A DNA stretch of 64,000 nt from assembly GCF_014697125.1 (NCBI RefSeq), contig NZ_JACJRG010000006.1, positions 124,001 through 188,000 on the forward strand, written 5' to 3'. Within the stretch, counting starts at the first letter, position 1. Each line of letters starts with the position of its first letter. The position numbers and the translations under genes were made by a program. Source of the DNA: Anabaena minutissima FACHB-250 (GTDB lineage Bacteria > Cyanobacteriota > Cyanobacteriia > Cyanobacteriales > Nostocaceae). Under the pieces are notes generated by a model. That model worked only from the letters and a program-made list of their open reading frames with translations. It did no database searches and was not told the origin of the DNA. Positions 1-8,523 of this stretch are shown here, piece after piece.

Positions 1-83
1 GCCTACACCTTCAGTAATACCGCGATGATACTGCGTTTATTCAGCAAGAATAAAGGAAAATTTGCGGTTTGCATTCTCCAAGA

Positions 84-111
84 AAATGTGAAGAAAATTT
101 TCTTCACATTT
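84..111. terminator. Perfect 28-base palindrome, terminator candidate
   Basis: Two 14-base arms (AAATGTGAAGAAAA and its exact complement) abut with no spacer, followed by AT-rich sequence. It sits 65 bases before the first complete gene. One frame is open from base 1 to a stop at 118-120 and runs through it, so it may end a gene lying to the left of the window; that gene cannot be identified. It could also be a protein-binding palindrome. Confidence 0.4.
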
Positions 112-176
112 AAAATTTAATTTTATAAACAAACAAATACAATATTTTCTATTTGATAACAGACAATATTTGAACT

Positions 177-1448
177 ATGAAACAGAAATTAATAGCAATA
201 ATTACAGCATTAATGACTACAACAGTGGTAATTACCACCGAGTTGATCACCTTGCCCAAAAGTCTTAGTCAACAGGTGCAAAATTCTCAAGAGCCATTTC
301 AGGAATCACAAAAAGAATTTGTGGATGAGGTTTGGCAAATTGTGTATCGGCAATATCTGGATGGTAATTTTAATGGGCATGATTGGCAAGCTGTACGTCA
401 ACAATATGTAAATCGCGCTTACAAATCTTTGCCAGAGGTACATACAGCAATTCGCCAGATGCTCCAGAAATTAAACGACCCTTTAACACAATTTATATCC
501 CCTGAAGAATTTAAGAATCTTCAGCGTGATCCAGCAGGAGTTGGAGTAGGCTTAGATGTCAATCAGGACGAAAAAACAAAATCGCTTAAGATTATCAGTG
601 TCTTAGAAGAAACTCCAGCTTACAATGCGGGAATTTTAGCTGGTGATATACTCATCAAAATTGATGGTCAAAATATACACGGAATGAATCCTCCGGCGGC
701 GAGAAACCTTTTGCGAGGAGCATCTGGTAAACCTGTAGTTTTAACTGTGCTGCGGGGTAAAAAACAGTTGGAGTTTAAGATAACTAGAGAAGCAGAGCAA
801 GTCAATCCAGTCCGCTATCAAGTCGATACTATTTCTGACAAAAAGATTGGCTACATTCGGCTGACTCAGTTCAGCGCGAACGCTGGCAAAGAAATACAGC
901 AAGCTATTAAAGATTTAGAAAAACAACGGGTTAATGGCTACATATTAGATTTACGCAGCAATTCTGGTGGATTGCTATTCTCTACTGTAGAAATTGCGCG
1001 GATGTGGATCAACAAGGGTAAAATCGTTTCAATAATTCAGCGTCATGAAATAGAGCGTGAACAAGCAAATGGACGTGCTTTAACAAATAAACCATTGGTA
1101 GTTATTGTTAATCAAGGGACGGCTAGTGGTGCAGAGATTCTGGTTGGAGCATTAAAAGATCACAACAGAGGTGTTGTAGTCGGTTCTAAAACCCTTGGTC
1201 TAAATACAATTCAATCAATACGACCACTTGCGAATGGTTCAGGTTTAGCGGTAACTGTAGCAAAATGGCTTACCCCTAAAGGACGAGATATTAGTAAAAC
1301 AGGAATATTGCCAGATGTGGTTGTGAACGTGACACCAGATCAACAATTAGCAATGGTGCAAAAACGTTCATTTGGAACAATGGCAGATCCTTTGTACTCG
1401 AAGTCACAAGAAAAACTCAACCAGTTAATCAACAATAACTCTCAGTGA
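177..1448 (+). CDS. CtpA-like S41 family peptidase, catalytic Lys replaced
   Basis: This is a carboxyl-terminal processing protease homologue of 423 residues, a usual length for the family. An N-terminal hydrophobic stretch (residues 5-25) looks like a signal peptide or anchor, so it should act in the periplasm or thylakoid lumen. A PDZ domain spans about 118-205 (GVGVGLDV, AGILAGDILIKIDG) and the S41 core about 210-390. The nucleophile Ser is present in QGTASGAEI (S317). The general-base Lys, which family members carry 25 residues later in a T-[FY]-G-K-G motif, is Leu here (TLGLNT, L342); a Lys at 338 belongs to the preceding conserved G-x-K-T. It may be a non-proteolytic PDZ protein or use another base. 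The stop overlaps the next start (GTGA). Confidence 0.88.
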   Translation: MKQKLIAIITALMTTTVVITTELITLPKSLSQQVQNSQEPFQESQKEFVDEVWQIVYRQYLDGNFNGHDWQAVRQQYVNRAYKSLPEVHTAIRQMLQKLNDPLTQFISPEEFKNLQRDPAGVGVGLDVNQDEKTKSLKIISVLEETPAYNAGILAGDILIKIDGQNIHGMNPPAARNLLRGASGKPVVLTVLRGKKQLEFKITREAEQVNPVRYQVDTISDKKIGYIRLTQFSANAGKEIQQAIKDLEKQRVNGYILDLRSNSGGLLFSTVEIARMWINKGKIVSIIQRHEIEREQANGRALTNKPLVVIVNQGTASGAEILVGALKDHNRGVVVGSKTLGLNTIQSIRPLANGSGLAVTVAKWLTPKGRDISKTGILPDVVVNVTPDQQLAMVQKRSFGTMADPLYSKSQEKLNQLINNNSQ

Positions 1449-1684
1449 ATTTGCAATCGAAATACATGAATTATGAGTTACAGCTAGAGACTAACAACAA
1501 TGCCATTTTATCTAGTTTTTGGCATGGTTATCAGATACAAAAGACTGGTGATCCTACATATTGGCAATTACGCCCTTTATTTCAGTTATATTATTTATTG
1601 AGTTGGGTAAGTAATAAGTCATTAGAACAGCAGCAGATTATTAAAGAATTAAAACAACAAATTCTATTACGTTGCCAAGTATAA
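1445..1684 (+). CDS. Small hypothetical protein, 79 aa
   Basis: The GTG start overlaps the stop of the CtpA-like gene in a GTGA arrangement, which suggests translational coupling; an ATG at 1466 is an alternative start. The product is rich in Gln, Leu, Tyr and Trp, has no clear membrane segment, and ends in a predicted helix (residues 58-75). I do not recognise a family. Its support is the tight coupling and an uninterrupted frame; it could be spurious. Confidence 0.45.
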   Translation: MNLQSKYMNYELQLETNNNAILSSFWHGYQIQKTGDPTYWQLRPLFQLYYLLSWVSNKSLEQQQIIKELKQQILLRCQV

Positions 1685-1864
1685 ACATCCTTTTTATCCC
1701 AATTGAAAACTAATGAGTTGAGAACACAAAATCACAACTATAAAAACACAATTTATCTGTGCAACAGCATCAATTACTCAGCTAATGTTTAAATTTAGAC
1801 ATATTAGCTATTCTCGGCAAATTGAAAGTTTTGCAATAAATCATAATATTAAGGTGAGCAAGTA

Positions 1865-2362
1865 ATGAGTATTCACTTTATTGGTACATGGACTGAGCAG
1901 CAATATAACCACTTTCAGAAACTTTGTATGCCGACATTTTTAAAATGGCTATTTAAATGGTTTCCCTGGTTTGGGCTTGGTTATATCCTAGTAAAATTAT
2001 TATTTTATCCTGGTTATTTAGCAAGTTCTTCGCTAGTTTTCAATGTCTTGATTATTTTGTATTTTTTGGTATTTCTCCCCAAGCTGAGAGAACGTCAAAT
2101 TAAACGAGCATGGCAAAGCAACAAGCTGATACAAGGAGAAATATCTGGGTTAGTAGATCAAGCAGGTGTTATTTGGCGTAATGCTTACGGCGAAATGAGA
2201 TATCCTTGGGATCTCCTACTGAAGTATAAGCAGGAAACAGATATTGTTCTGCTATATATAGGCATCAACCAAGCACTTATACTGCCACGTAATTTTTTTC
2301 AATCGGAAGAAGATTGGCAAGAATTCAGACAATTAGTTGTAGAAAAATTACGAAACAAATAA
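1865..2362 (+). CDS. YcxB-like membrane protein
   Basis: The 165-residue protein has two hydrophobic segments (about 27-50 and 57-73) followed by a soluble C-terminal domain of about 90 residues. That domain has the pattern of the YcxB-like family: a strand with GVIWRNAYGEMRYPW, then a hydrophobic strand pair ending in ALILPRNFF, then a helix with EEDWQEFRQLV. Function is unknown in the family. A purine-rich AAGGTGAGCAAGTA lies before the ATG. It stands alone, 180 bases after the preceding small gene. Confidence 0.7.
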   Translation: MSIHFIGTWTEQQYNHFQKLCMPTFLKWLFKWFPWFGLGYILVKLLFYPGYLASSSLVFNVLIILYFLVFLPKLRERQIKRAWQSNKLIQGEISGLVDQAGVIWRNAYGEMRYPWDLLLKYKQETDIVLLYIGINQALILPRNFFQSEEDWQEFRQLVVEKLRNK

Positions 2363-2414
2363 CATAATTATAATTGCATATTTTGTCTTAATTAAACCTA
2401 GATATAAATAATCC

Positions 2415-2580
2415 AGGACTTACGTAAGTGTCACAATTAGTGGTTGGTGCGTGACGCTATAAGTTTCATGACTACGTTCAAATATTCTGGCTGCGTCACG
2501 CAACGGCAATAAAGCGGGAGGAAAATCCACACCGCTTTTTGCCTCCCCTACAGAAAAAATATGCCAGTTGTGTAAGTCCT
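2415..2580. mobile_element. MITE-like element, 166 bp
   Basis: The ends are inverted copies of AGGACTTAC (left AGGACTTACGTAAGTG, right arm read in reverse AGGACTTACACAACTG). Inside, TGCGTGACGC at 2449-2458 and GCGTCACGCA at 2493-2502 form a second inverted repeat. There is no open frame. The size, terminal repeats and lack of coding fit a non-autonomous element of the sort scattered in Nostoc genomes. A target duplication is not clear. Confidence 0.6.
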
Positions 2581-2632
2581 ATAATTATCCTAAAAATTGC
2601 TAGCAAAGCGAATAAAATAAACTTTAAATAAA

Positions 2633-4657
2633 ATGTGTAAAAATAAATCAACTAGACAACATAATAGCAAATTCAAAATTGCTTATGGTATCGCCGGAAC
2701 TGTAATATTTTCTCTAGCTCAATTTGTTTTACCTGTGGCTGCACAAATAACTAATTCAAATGAGATGGACAAAACACAAACAGAAATCTCTGCTAGTAAA
2801 TGTCAATTTACGGGACATTTTAGCTCTATTAACTCTATAGAGATTAGCCCAGATGGGAAAACATTTATCAGTGCTAGTGGCGACAATAATATCAAAGTTT
2901 GGGATATTTTCACAGGTAAGCTAATCCGCACATTTAAAGATGCAGGATATAGGGTTGTAATGAGTCACAATGGACAAACCCTGATCAGTGCTAGTCAAGA
3001 TGAAAATATCAAATTGTGGGATGTCTCAACTGGGAAATTAATTCGTACATTAGAAGGACATTCCGACTTAATTCAGTCCCTATATATCAGTAAAGATGGC
3101 AAAATTTTGATTAGCGGTAGTTGGGATAAAACAATTAAATTATGGGATATCTCTACAGGAAAATTAATCCGTAGATTCAGAGGTCATTCTGAATGGGTTA
3201 ATTCTGCAATTATTACTCCAGATGGTGCTACTGCCATTAGCGGTAGCTCTGACAAAACTATTAAATTATGGGATATTAAAACTGCTAAAGAAATTCGCAC
3301 ACTCAAGGGACATTCCGATGGAGTTTCTCCTCTAGCCATTAGTGCGGATGGGAAAATGCTTTTTAGTGGTAGTTATGACAGCACTATTAAAGTGTGGGAT
3401 ATGGAAACCGGAAAGGAAATTCGTACACTTCCAGGACATTCCGGAATGATCGAATCATTAGCTATTAGTTCAGATGGAACTACTTTAGTTAGTAGTGCTT
3501 GGGATAACAGCATCAAACTGTGGGATATTAAAACGGGAAAGTTACTCCGTACATTGGGCAACCCTATCAAAGAATTAGAATTATCAGATTCATCACCTAA
3601 AAATCCTCCGAGTGGCACATTTTTCATTGTTTATAAGGGTTCACCTACTAAAGTAGCTATTAGCCCAGATGGAAATACTATAGTTACTGCTAATAGTAAC
3701 ATTCAACTGTGGGATATTGAAACGGGACAGCAAACTCACACCATCGAAGGAAATTCAGATTGGTTTCAATATGTTGCTATCAGCCCAGATAATAAAAGTC
3801 TGGTTAGTCTCAACTCTGATAACACCATCAATTTATGGGATTTTCTTACTAATAAGAAAATTTGGAGTATCAAAGAGAGTTGGGTTCGTTCCGTTGCTAT
3901 TAGCCCGGATGGGAATACCCTAGTTACTGGTAGTTGGGGTGATAAAACAATTAAATTGTGGAATCTCCAAACGGGAAAGTTAACTCGTGCATTTGAGGAT
4001 ACTGGGGTTAACAATGTAGTAATTAGCTCGGATGGTACTATCCTCATTAGCTCTCATAACGAGATAATTAAATTACGAGACATTCTTACAGGTAAAGTGC
4101 TTCAGACATTGCAAGGTCATTCCTTCCAGGTGAATGCGATCGCTATCAGCAAAAATAACGGTACTCTGGTTAGTAGTAGTGTTGGTGACGAAATCATACT
4201 CTGGGATCTTCGCACTGGTAAGTTAATCCGCACTTTGAAGGAGAACACAGTAGAAACTGGTAATCCTGAAAGTGCAATTTCAGTCACTTCCATTACAATC
4301 AGTCCCGATACTAAAACTGTTGTTAGTGGTTATGTAGATGGGACAATAATATTCCAAGATTCTCGCACAGGAGAAAATATTCGCACACTCAAGGCGCATT
4401 CCGGTGGAGTTTCTGCTGTAGCTATTAGTCTAGATGGTAATACTCTCGTTAGTGGTAGCTCTGACAATAATATTAAACAGTGGAATATTCGCACTGGGGA
4501 ACTAATTCGTACTTTGGAAGAGCATCAATATAACATTTCTTCGCTTACTATCAGTGACGATAGTAAAACTTTAGTCAGCAGTAGCTACGATAATACCATG
4601 AAAATATGGAACATGACTAATGGCCAATTATTAAGTACATTTTGTAACTCAAAGTGA
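2633..4657 (+). CDS. Secreted WD40 repeat protein, 14 repeats
   Basis: The 674-residue protein starts with a basic N-terminus and a hydrophobic segment (about 16-38) ending in VAAQ, a likely signal peptide. Fourteen WD40 repeats of about 42 residues follow, with the recurring pattern S-P-D-G-x-T-x-[IV]-S-[GA]-S-x-D-x-x-I-K-[LV]-W-D. Fourteen is the number for two seven-bladed propellers. Repeat 7 carries an insertion of about 20 residues (near 308-330) and repeats 10 and 12 are degenerate. No catalytic domain is attached, so it is probably a scaffold or recognition protein outside the cytoplasm. WD40 proteins with nearly identical repeats are common in Nostoc. Confidence 0.9.
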   Translation: MCKNKSTRQHNSKFKIAYGIAGTVIFSLAQFVLPVAAQITNSNEMDKTQTEISASKCQFTGHFSSINSIEISPDGKTFISASGDNNIKVWDIFTGKLIRTFKDAGYRVVMSHNGQTLISASQDENIKLWDVSTGKLIRTLEGHSDLIQSLYISKDGKILISGSWDKTIKLWDISTGKLIRRFRGHSEWVNSAIITPDGATAISGSSDKTIKLWDIKTAKEIRTLKGHSDGVSPLAISADGKMLFSGSYDSTIKVWDMETGKEIRTLPGHSGMIESLAISSDGTTLVSSAWDNSIKLWDIKTGKLLRTLGNPIKELELSDSSPKNPPSGTFFIVYKGSPTKVAISPDGNTIVTANSNIQLWDIETGQQTHTIEGNSDWFQYVAISPDNKSLVSLNSDNTINLWDFLTNKKIWSIKESWVRSVAISPDGNTLVTGSWGDKTIKLWNLQTGKLTRAFEDTGVNNVVISSDGTILISSHNEIIKLRDILTGKVLQTLQGHSFQVNAIAISKNNGTLVSSSVGDEIILWDLRTGKLIRTLKENTVETGNPESAISVTSITISPDTKTVVSGYVDGTIIFQDSRTGENIRTLKAHSGGVSAVAISLDGNTLVSGSSDNNIKQWNIRTGELIRTLEEHQYNISSLTISDDSKTLVSSSYDNTMKIWNMTNGQLLSTFCNSK

Positions 4658-4700
4658 GCTTACATACTTCATATTATTTTCATGAGTCTTATATTCTGGT

Positions 4701-4915
4701 ATTGATCTGAGACACGCGGCTCAATATGTTCTAATACCAACCGTCGTCTTAATCCTCCAGTTAACTGATGCCAAAGAATAAAATTATAGACACAGAAAAC
4801 TAAAATAAAATGGCGCAGTAAACTCCCTTTTATCGCGAACTTGATATTCTTTAAGTCCTAACCATCCTTTAGCTTAAGAGTAAAAAACTTCTACCCAATT
4901 CCTTTGAGAATATGT
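4701..4915 (-). pseudogene. IS701-type transposase relic (C-terminal fragment)
   Basis: Read on the minus strand, one frame gives NWVEVFYS, a stop, then AKGWLGLKEYQVRDK. A frameshift later another frame continues RHFILVFCVYNFILWHQL and TGGLRRRLVLEHIEPRVSDQ. These match in order the C-terminal part of IS701-type (IS4 superfamily) transposases of Nostoc, including the region of the third catalytic Glu. One in-frame stop and one frameshift in about 70 codons, with no N-terminal part and no intact ends, mark it as dead. Confidence 0.7.
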
Positions 4916-4924
4916 ATGATGTAC

Positions 4925-5000
4925 GCGTTCACGCAGTGTTCCGTAGGAAACGCGGAGCGTGTCGTAGACAGAGGCTGCGCTAACGGAACGCTACGCGATC
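4925..5000. repeat. Dispersed GC-rich repeat
   Basis: This is a GC-rich block in AT-rich surroundings, containing GTTCCGTAGGAAACGCGGAG and GCTGCGCTAACGGAACGCTA. The internal pieces GTTCCGT and ACGGAAC are complementary and can fold. Sequence of this type recurs in Nostoc genomes and a shorter relative lies at 6770-6800. It separates the transposase relic from pepP. Confidence 0.45.
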
Positions 5001-5002
5001 AG

Positions 5003-5026
5003 CTAAACCTGCATATGCAGGTTTAG
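5003..5026 (-). terminator. 24-base perfect palindrome after pepP
   Basis: The arms CTAAACCTGCAT and ATGCAGGTTTAG abut, 6 bases beyond the pepP stop codon. The position fits a terminator for pepP, but there is no T-run, so this is tentative. Confidence 0.4.
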
Positions 5027-5032
5027 TTAAGA

Positions 5033-6349
5033 TTAACTAATTCTTTCCACTTCATCCACAGCTTTAGGAACACCAGCCGTTAACACCTCATGTCCTGTAG
5101 GTGTAACTAACACATCATCCTCAATGCGAATCCCAATACCCACCCAACGCCGATCAGTTTCTGGTTGGTCTTCTGCAAGTTTCGTATCTGGGACAATATA
5201 AAGTCCAGGTTCAACCGTCAACACTTGGCCGGGTTGCAAAATCTGCGGTTTATCTTCACCATGTTGGTACACACCCACATCATGGACATCCAAACCTAAC
5301 CAATGGCTAGTGCGGTGCATATAGTATGGCTTGTATTTCTCTTCCTCAATCAGTTTATCAACCTCGCCTTTGAGAATACCCAGTTCCACCAACCCTTCAG
5401 TCAAAACACGCACGGCGGTATCATGAACTAAGTTGAAAGCATTACCTGGTTTTACTTGAGCGATCGCTTGTTTTTGCGCTTCTAAGACCAGTTCATACAA
5501 TATCTTCTGCTCTGATGTAAACTTACCACCTACCGGAAACGTCCGCGTAATATCCGAATTGTAATAACCATAGGCACAACCAGCATCAATCAGTAGCAAA
5601 TCTTGCTCCTGCATCTGGCAATTATTTTCAATGTAGTGTAGTACGCAAGCATTCACACCAGAAGCCACAATAGAAGGATAAGCCGGCCCCATTCCTCCCC
5701 GCAAGCGAAAGATGCGTTCCATCTCCGCTTGGATTTCATACTCATAACGTCCGGGTTTAGCAATAGCGATCGCGTGATTGTGCGCTTCAACTGCAATTGC
5801 GGCTGCTTGACGCATCATTTCTAATTCAGCTTCGCTTTTGACTAACCTCATGCCGTGCAGGACTGTGCTAGTATCCTCGATGGCGATTGGCCCTGTACCC
5901 CGCTTGGGATAACTCCGCAGTAAACTTTGGTAATGTCCCAGGATTTTATCGTTAAAACTGCGATCGCGTCCTAAATGATAATAAATGCGATCGGCCTTTT
6001 CTAAATACTGGGTTAACTTCTCATCTAGTTCCGTGATGGGATAAGCCTCATCAGCACCATACATTTCTTTCGCTGCGTCTACCCCACAGCGATAACCAGT
6101 CCAAACTTCCTTTTCTCTTTCCTTGGGTTGGACAAACAACACAAAGCGATGTTCTTGATGATGGGGTGCTAACACAGCTACCGCTTCCGGTTCGTTAAAG
6201 CCAGTCAGGTAGAAAAAATCACTGTCTTGACGATAGTTATATTCGACATCGTTGTGCATTACCGCCATTGGCGCACTGCGAAAAATAGCTGTACCACTAC
6301 CAATTTTTGCCATTAACTGCTCACGACGCTGCCGATATTCTAATTGCAT
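5033..6349 (-). CDS. pepP: Xaa-Pro aminopeptidase (aminopeptidase P)
   Basis: This is an M24B metallopeptidase of 438 residues, the standard length, which removes N-terminal residues preceding proline in the cytoplasm. An N-terminal aminopeptidase-P domain (about 1-135, with DSDFFYLTGFNEPEAV) precedes the pita-bread catalytic domain. The two-metal ligands are all visible: Asp in LLIDAGCAYG, Asp in NSDITRTFP, His in HRTSHWLGLDVHDVG, Glu in LTVEPGLY and Glu in GIRIEDDVLVT. The ATG start is followed directly by the usual N-terminal QLEYRQRREQL. It is monocistronic. Confidence 0.96.
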   Translation of the reverse strand: MQLEYRQRREQLMAKIGSGTAIFRSAPMAVMHNDVEYNYRQDSDFFYLTGFNEPEAVAVLAPHHQEHRFVLFVQPKEREKEVWTGYRCGVDAAKEMYGADEAYPITELDEKLTQYLEKADRIYYHLGRDRSFNDKILGHYQSLLRSYPKRGTGPIAIEDTSTVLHGMRLVKSEAELEMMRQAAAIAVEAHNHAIAIAKPGRYEYEIQAEMERIFRLRGGMGPAYPSIVASGVNACVLHYIENNCQMQEQDLLLIDAGCAYGYYNSDITRTFPVGGKFTSEQKILYELVLEAQKQAIAQVKPGNAFNLVHDTAVRVLTEGLVELGILKGEVDKLIEEEKYKPYYMHRTSHWLGLDVHDVGVYQHGEDKPQILQPGQVLTVEPGLYIVPDTKLAEDQPETDRRWVGIGIRIEDDVLVTPTGHEVLTAGVPKAVDEVERIS

Positions 6350-6514
6350 AGCTAAATCTATTGCTGAATTTATAGTATAGTTTTACACTTTTAGCAACTA
6401 TAGGTTATGGTTGCTACTAAGTCATTCTAGCCAATCTTGATTTCACCTACATCACCGAAATTCTCCCACCACAATTAAAAGTAGTAGGGGTATACATTTA
6501 CTAATTAGGTTTAC

Positions 6515-6546
6515 AGAACCCCAGCTTCTTGAAAAAATGGGGTTTT
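6515..6546 (+). terminator. Hairpin of a dispersed AGAACCCC family
   Basis: AACCCCA at 6517-6523 pairs with TGGGGTT at 6538-6544 and is followed by TTTT. No plus-strand gene ends just upstream. It resembles the hairpins at 29192-29224 and 57426-57458, so it may be a repeat copy rather than a working terminator. Confidence 0.4.
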
Positions 6547-6727
6547 AAAGTATCAATATTTTTATTTTTTCGCTGTATTCATACTATACAAACTAGATAA
6601 TATTTTTACTCAATTCGTACATTCATGCTTGTCTGTTAACGTAAAACATTTAATTTTAGAAAACATAGTAGTAAAGCCATATTTGAAAATACCATAACAA
6701 TTCAATCAAATATTATTTAACTAGATC

Positions 6728-6838
6728 AATAACTTCGCCATTTTTTTGTAGGTTGGGTTACTCTCCGAGTTCGCAGAGCGTTCCGCAGGAAAGGCTGCAC
6801 CTACGAATCAATACTTTTTTCAATTTGGCGAAGGTATT
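6728..6838. mobile_element. MITE-like inverted-repeat element, 111 bp
   Basis: Thirteen-base terminal inverted repeats, AATAACTTCGCCA on the left and AATACCTTCGCCA on the right arm read in reverse, differ at one position. GTAGGT and ACCTAC inside give a second paired segment. It is non-coding, and its GC-rich core resembles the repeat at 4925-5000. Confidence 0.5.
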
Positions 6839-6881
6839 GTAGATAGGCATAAATAATTGCGATCGTCCCGAAGGTAACACA

Positions 6882-6950
6882 ATGAAATCTTACGAACAGA
6901 ACTTCGGAGAATGGTCTGCGTGCTGGGTTTCTTGTACCTTCCTCAACTAA
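6882..6950 (+). CDS. Possible 22-residue small ORF
   Basis: An ATG preceded by GAAGGTAACACA opens a 22-codon frame with two Trp and two Cys (GEWSACWVSC). Nothing but the plausible ribosome-binding sequence and the unusual composition supports it. It may be chance. Confidence 0.15.
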   Translation: MKSYEQNFGEWSACWVSCTFLN

Positions 6951-7240
6951 AAAACATCATATTCAGCTTTGTTTATTTATCTGTTAATAACCAACAAAAT
7001 ATCTGCAATTGTTTTTGAATGATGACATAAGACAGCATTTTTAATCATCAAAATCAGAAAAATAAAAGTTGAAACAGAACAAAAGTTATCGAACTATCAA
7101 GATGTGTGTAAAGGATGATTTTTATTAAAAATAAATGTTCATTAAATAAAATACTTTTCGTGAAAAATGTTATTTAGAGACAGAATCTACTTCCACCAAA
7201 GAGTTAAAACTTTGATAGCAACCAGTCATAAAAATAAACT

Positions 7241-8500
7241 ATGCCTAGCGCACAAAACTTCAACAACAAAGTGGCTACTGCGTTTGATATATCTTTGGAA
7301 AAATCACAGAGCTTGGTAAGTCCTTCTCAATCTCTGTCGGATTTTAATATCACATTACCAATCAATAATAGCTCCTCTTCTGAACCATCACTATCAGATT
7401 TACTTCCCCAATCTCCCTTTACTACTGTTAACCCAAACCCTAATCCTTACCTAACTAGTGCCGCCATCACTCCTGACTTCAATGGTGATGGTAAAGCAGA
7501 TAAAGTTTGGGTGAACACTCAAACAGGTGAAATTGTCGTCCGTCTAATGGATGGTGCAACAACTGTACAAGAAGCTTCTCTAGGTCAATATGACCTAACC
7601 ACCTGGAGTTATAAAATTGCTGATTTCAACAGTGATGGTAAGACAGACTTCTTGTTGCGTAATAACGCCACAGGTGAAAATGCTGTTGCACTGATGGATG
7701 GTACTAGAGTTGCTAACTTTGTTTATCTAGAGAAAGTTGATGCAGGCTGGGAAGCTAAAATTGGTGATTTCAACGGCGATCGCAAAACAGACATTTACTG
7801 GCATAATGCCACCACTGGCCAAAACGCTATTTGGACTATGGATGGTACAACAGTCACTAGTGCCAACGTTCTAGATACAACAGCTGTGGGTTGGAATCCT
7901 ACTATTGTTGATTTTGACGGTAACGGTAAGAGTGATATTTTCTGGCGCAATACTGCGACTGGAGAAAATAATGCTTGGTTCATGGATGGCGCACAAGCCA
8001 CCAAATATGATCTCCAAGCACAAGATTCATCCTGGTCTTACACCCTTGGCGATTTCAACGGAGACTTCAAAACTGACATTCTCTGGCGCAACACCAGCAC
8101 CGGTGAGAACAAAGTTTGGACAATGAATGTTCTTCCTGGTGTCGGTCCTCTTGTCACTGAAGGCACTCTCAATACACTTGACTCATCATGGAAAGCCAGC
8201 ATTGGTGATTTCAATGGTGATGGCAAGACAGACATCTTCTGGAACAATGAAACTACCGGCGAGAACACAGCTTGGTTGATGGATGGTACTAATAAGAGCA
8301 GTGAAGCTTTCTTGCCTAAAGTTTCCGAAACTGGTGCAGTATATCAGCCATTCCTCGGCGATCACAATGGCGATGGCAAGACAGACATCTACTGGCGTGA
8401 TCAAGCATCCGGTCAAGACGTACTTTGGGTCATGGATGGCACTACAGCTACCGCAACACCTGTAGCCAATTCATTGACTCCAGAATGGTACACCGGCTGA
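7241..8500 (+). CDS. VCBS/FG-GAP repeat protein, seven calcium-type repeats
   Basis: The 419-residue protein has a Ser/Pro/Asn-rich N-terminal 75 residues without a signal peptide. Seven repeats of about 47 residues follow. Each starts with a calcium-loop motif of the type D-[FH]-N-G-D-G-K-[TAS]-D-[IFK]-[FYL]-W and contains [TQ]-G-E-[NI] and W-x-MDG. Seven repeats suggest a single seven-bladed propeller like the integrin alpha-chain head. Repeat 5 has Phe in place of Gly in the loop (DFNGDFKTD), and repeat 3 has Arg (DFNGDRKTD). The lack of a Sec signal suggests another export route or a cytoplasmic role; no ligand can be named. Confidence 0.85.
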   Translation: MPSAQNFNNKVATAFDISLEKSQSLVSPSQSLSDFNITLPINNSSSSEPSLSDLLPQSPFTTVNPNPNPYLTSAAITPDFNGDGKADKVWVNTQTGEIVVRLMDGATTVQEASLGQYDLTTWSYKIADFNSDGKTDFLLRNNATGENAVALMDGTRVANFVYLEKVDAGWEAKIGDFNGDRKTDIYWHNATTGQNAIWTMDGTTVTSANVLDTTAVGWNPTIVDFDGNGKSDIFWRNTATGENNAWFMDGAQATKYDLQAQDSSWSYTLGDFNGDFKTDILWRNTSTGENKVWTMNVLPGVGPLVTEGTLNTLDSSWKASIGDFNGDGKTDIFWNNETTGENTAWLMDGTNKSSEAFLPKVSETGAVYQPFLGDHNGDGKTDIYWRDQASGQDVLWVMDGTTATATPVANSLTPEWYTG

Positions 8501-8523
8501 TACTCAATTAGGAAATAACGCCG

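Larger units (their letters stand above)
6350..7240. other. 891-base gene-poor region with repeat elements
   Basis: No convincing gene longer than 30 codons lies here. It holds a hairpin of a dispersed family (6515-6546), a 111-base inverted-repeat element (6728-6838) and a possible 22-codon ORF (6882-6950). The rest is AT-rich and presumably includes the promoters of pepP, on the left, and of the VCBS gene, on the right. Confidence 0.6.

Noticed and set aside
1..120. Open frame at the left edge ending at 120
   Set aside because: Thirty-nine codons with no recognisable domain and a 28-base palindrome inside; cannot be told from chance.
3373..4047. Overlapping ORFs on both strands within the WD40 gene
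   Set aside because: They follow the repeat structure of the WD40 coding frame and have no independent support.
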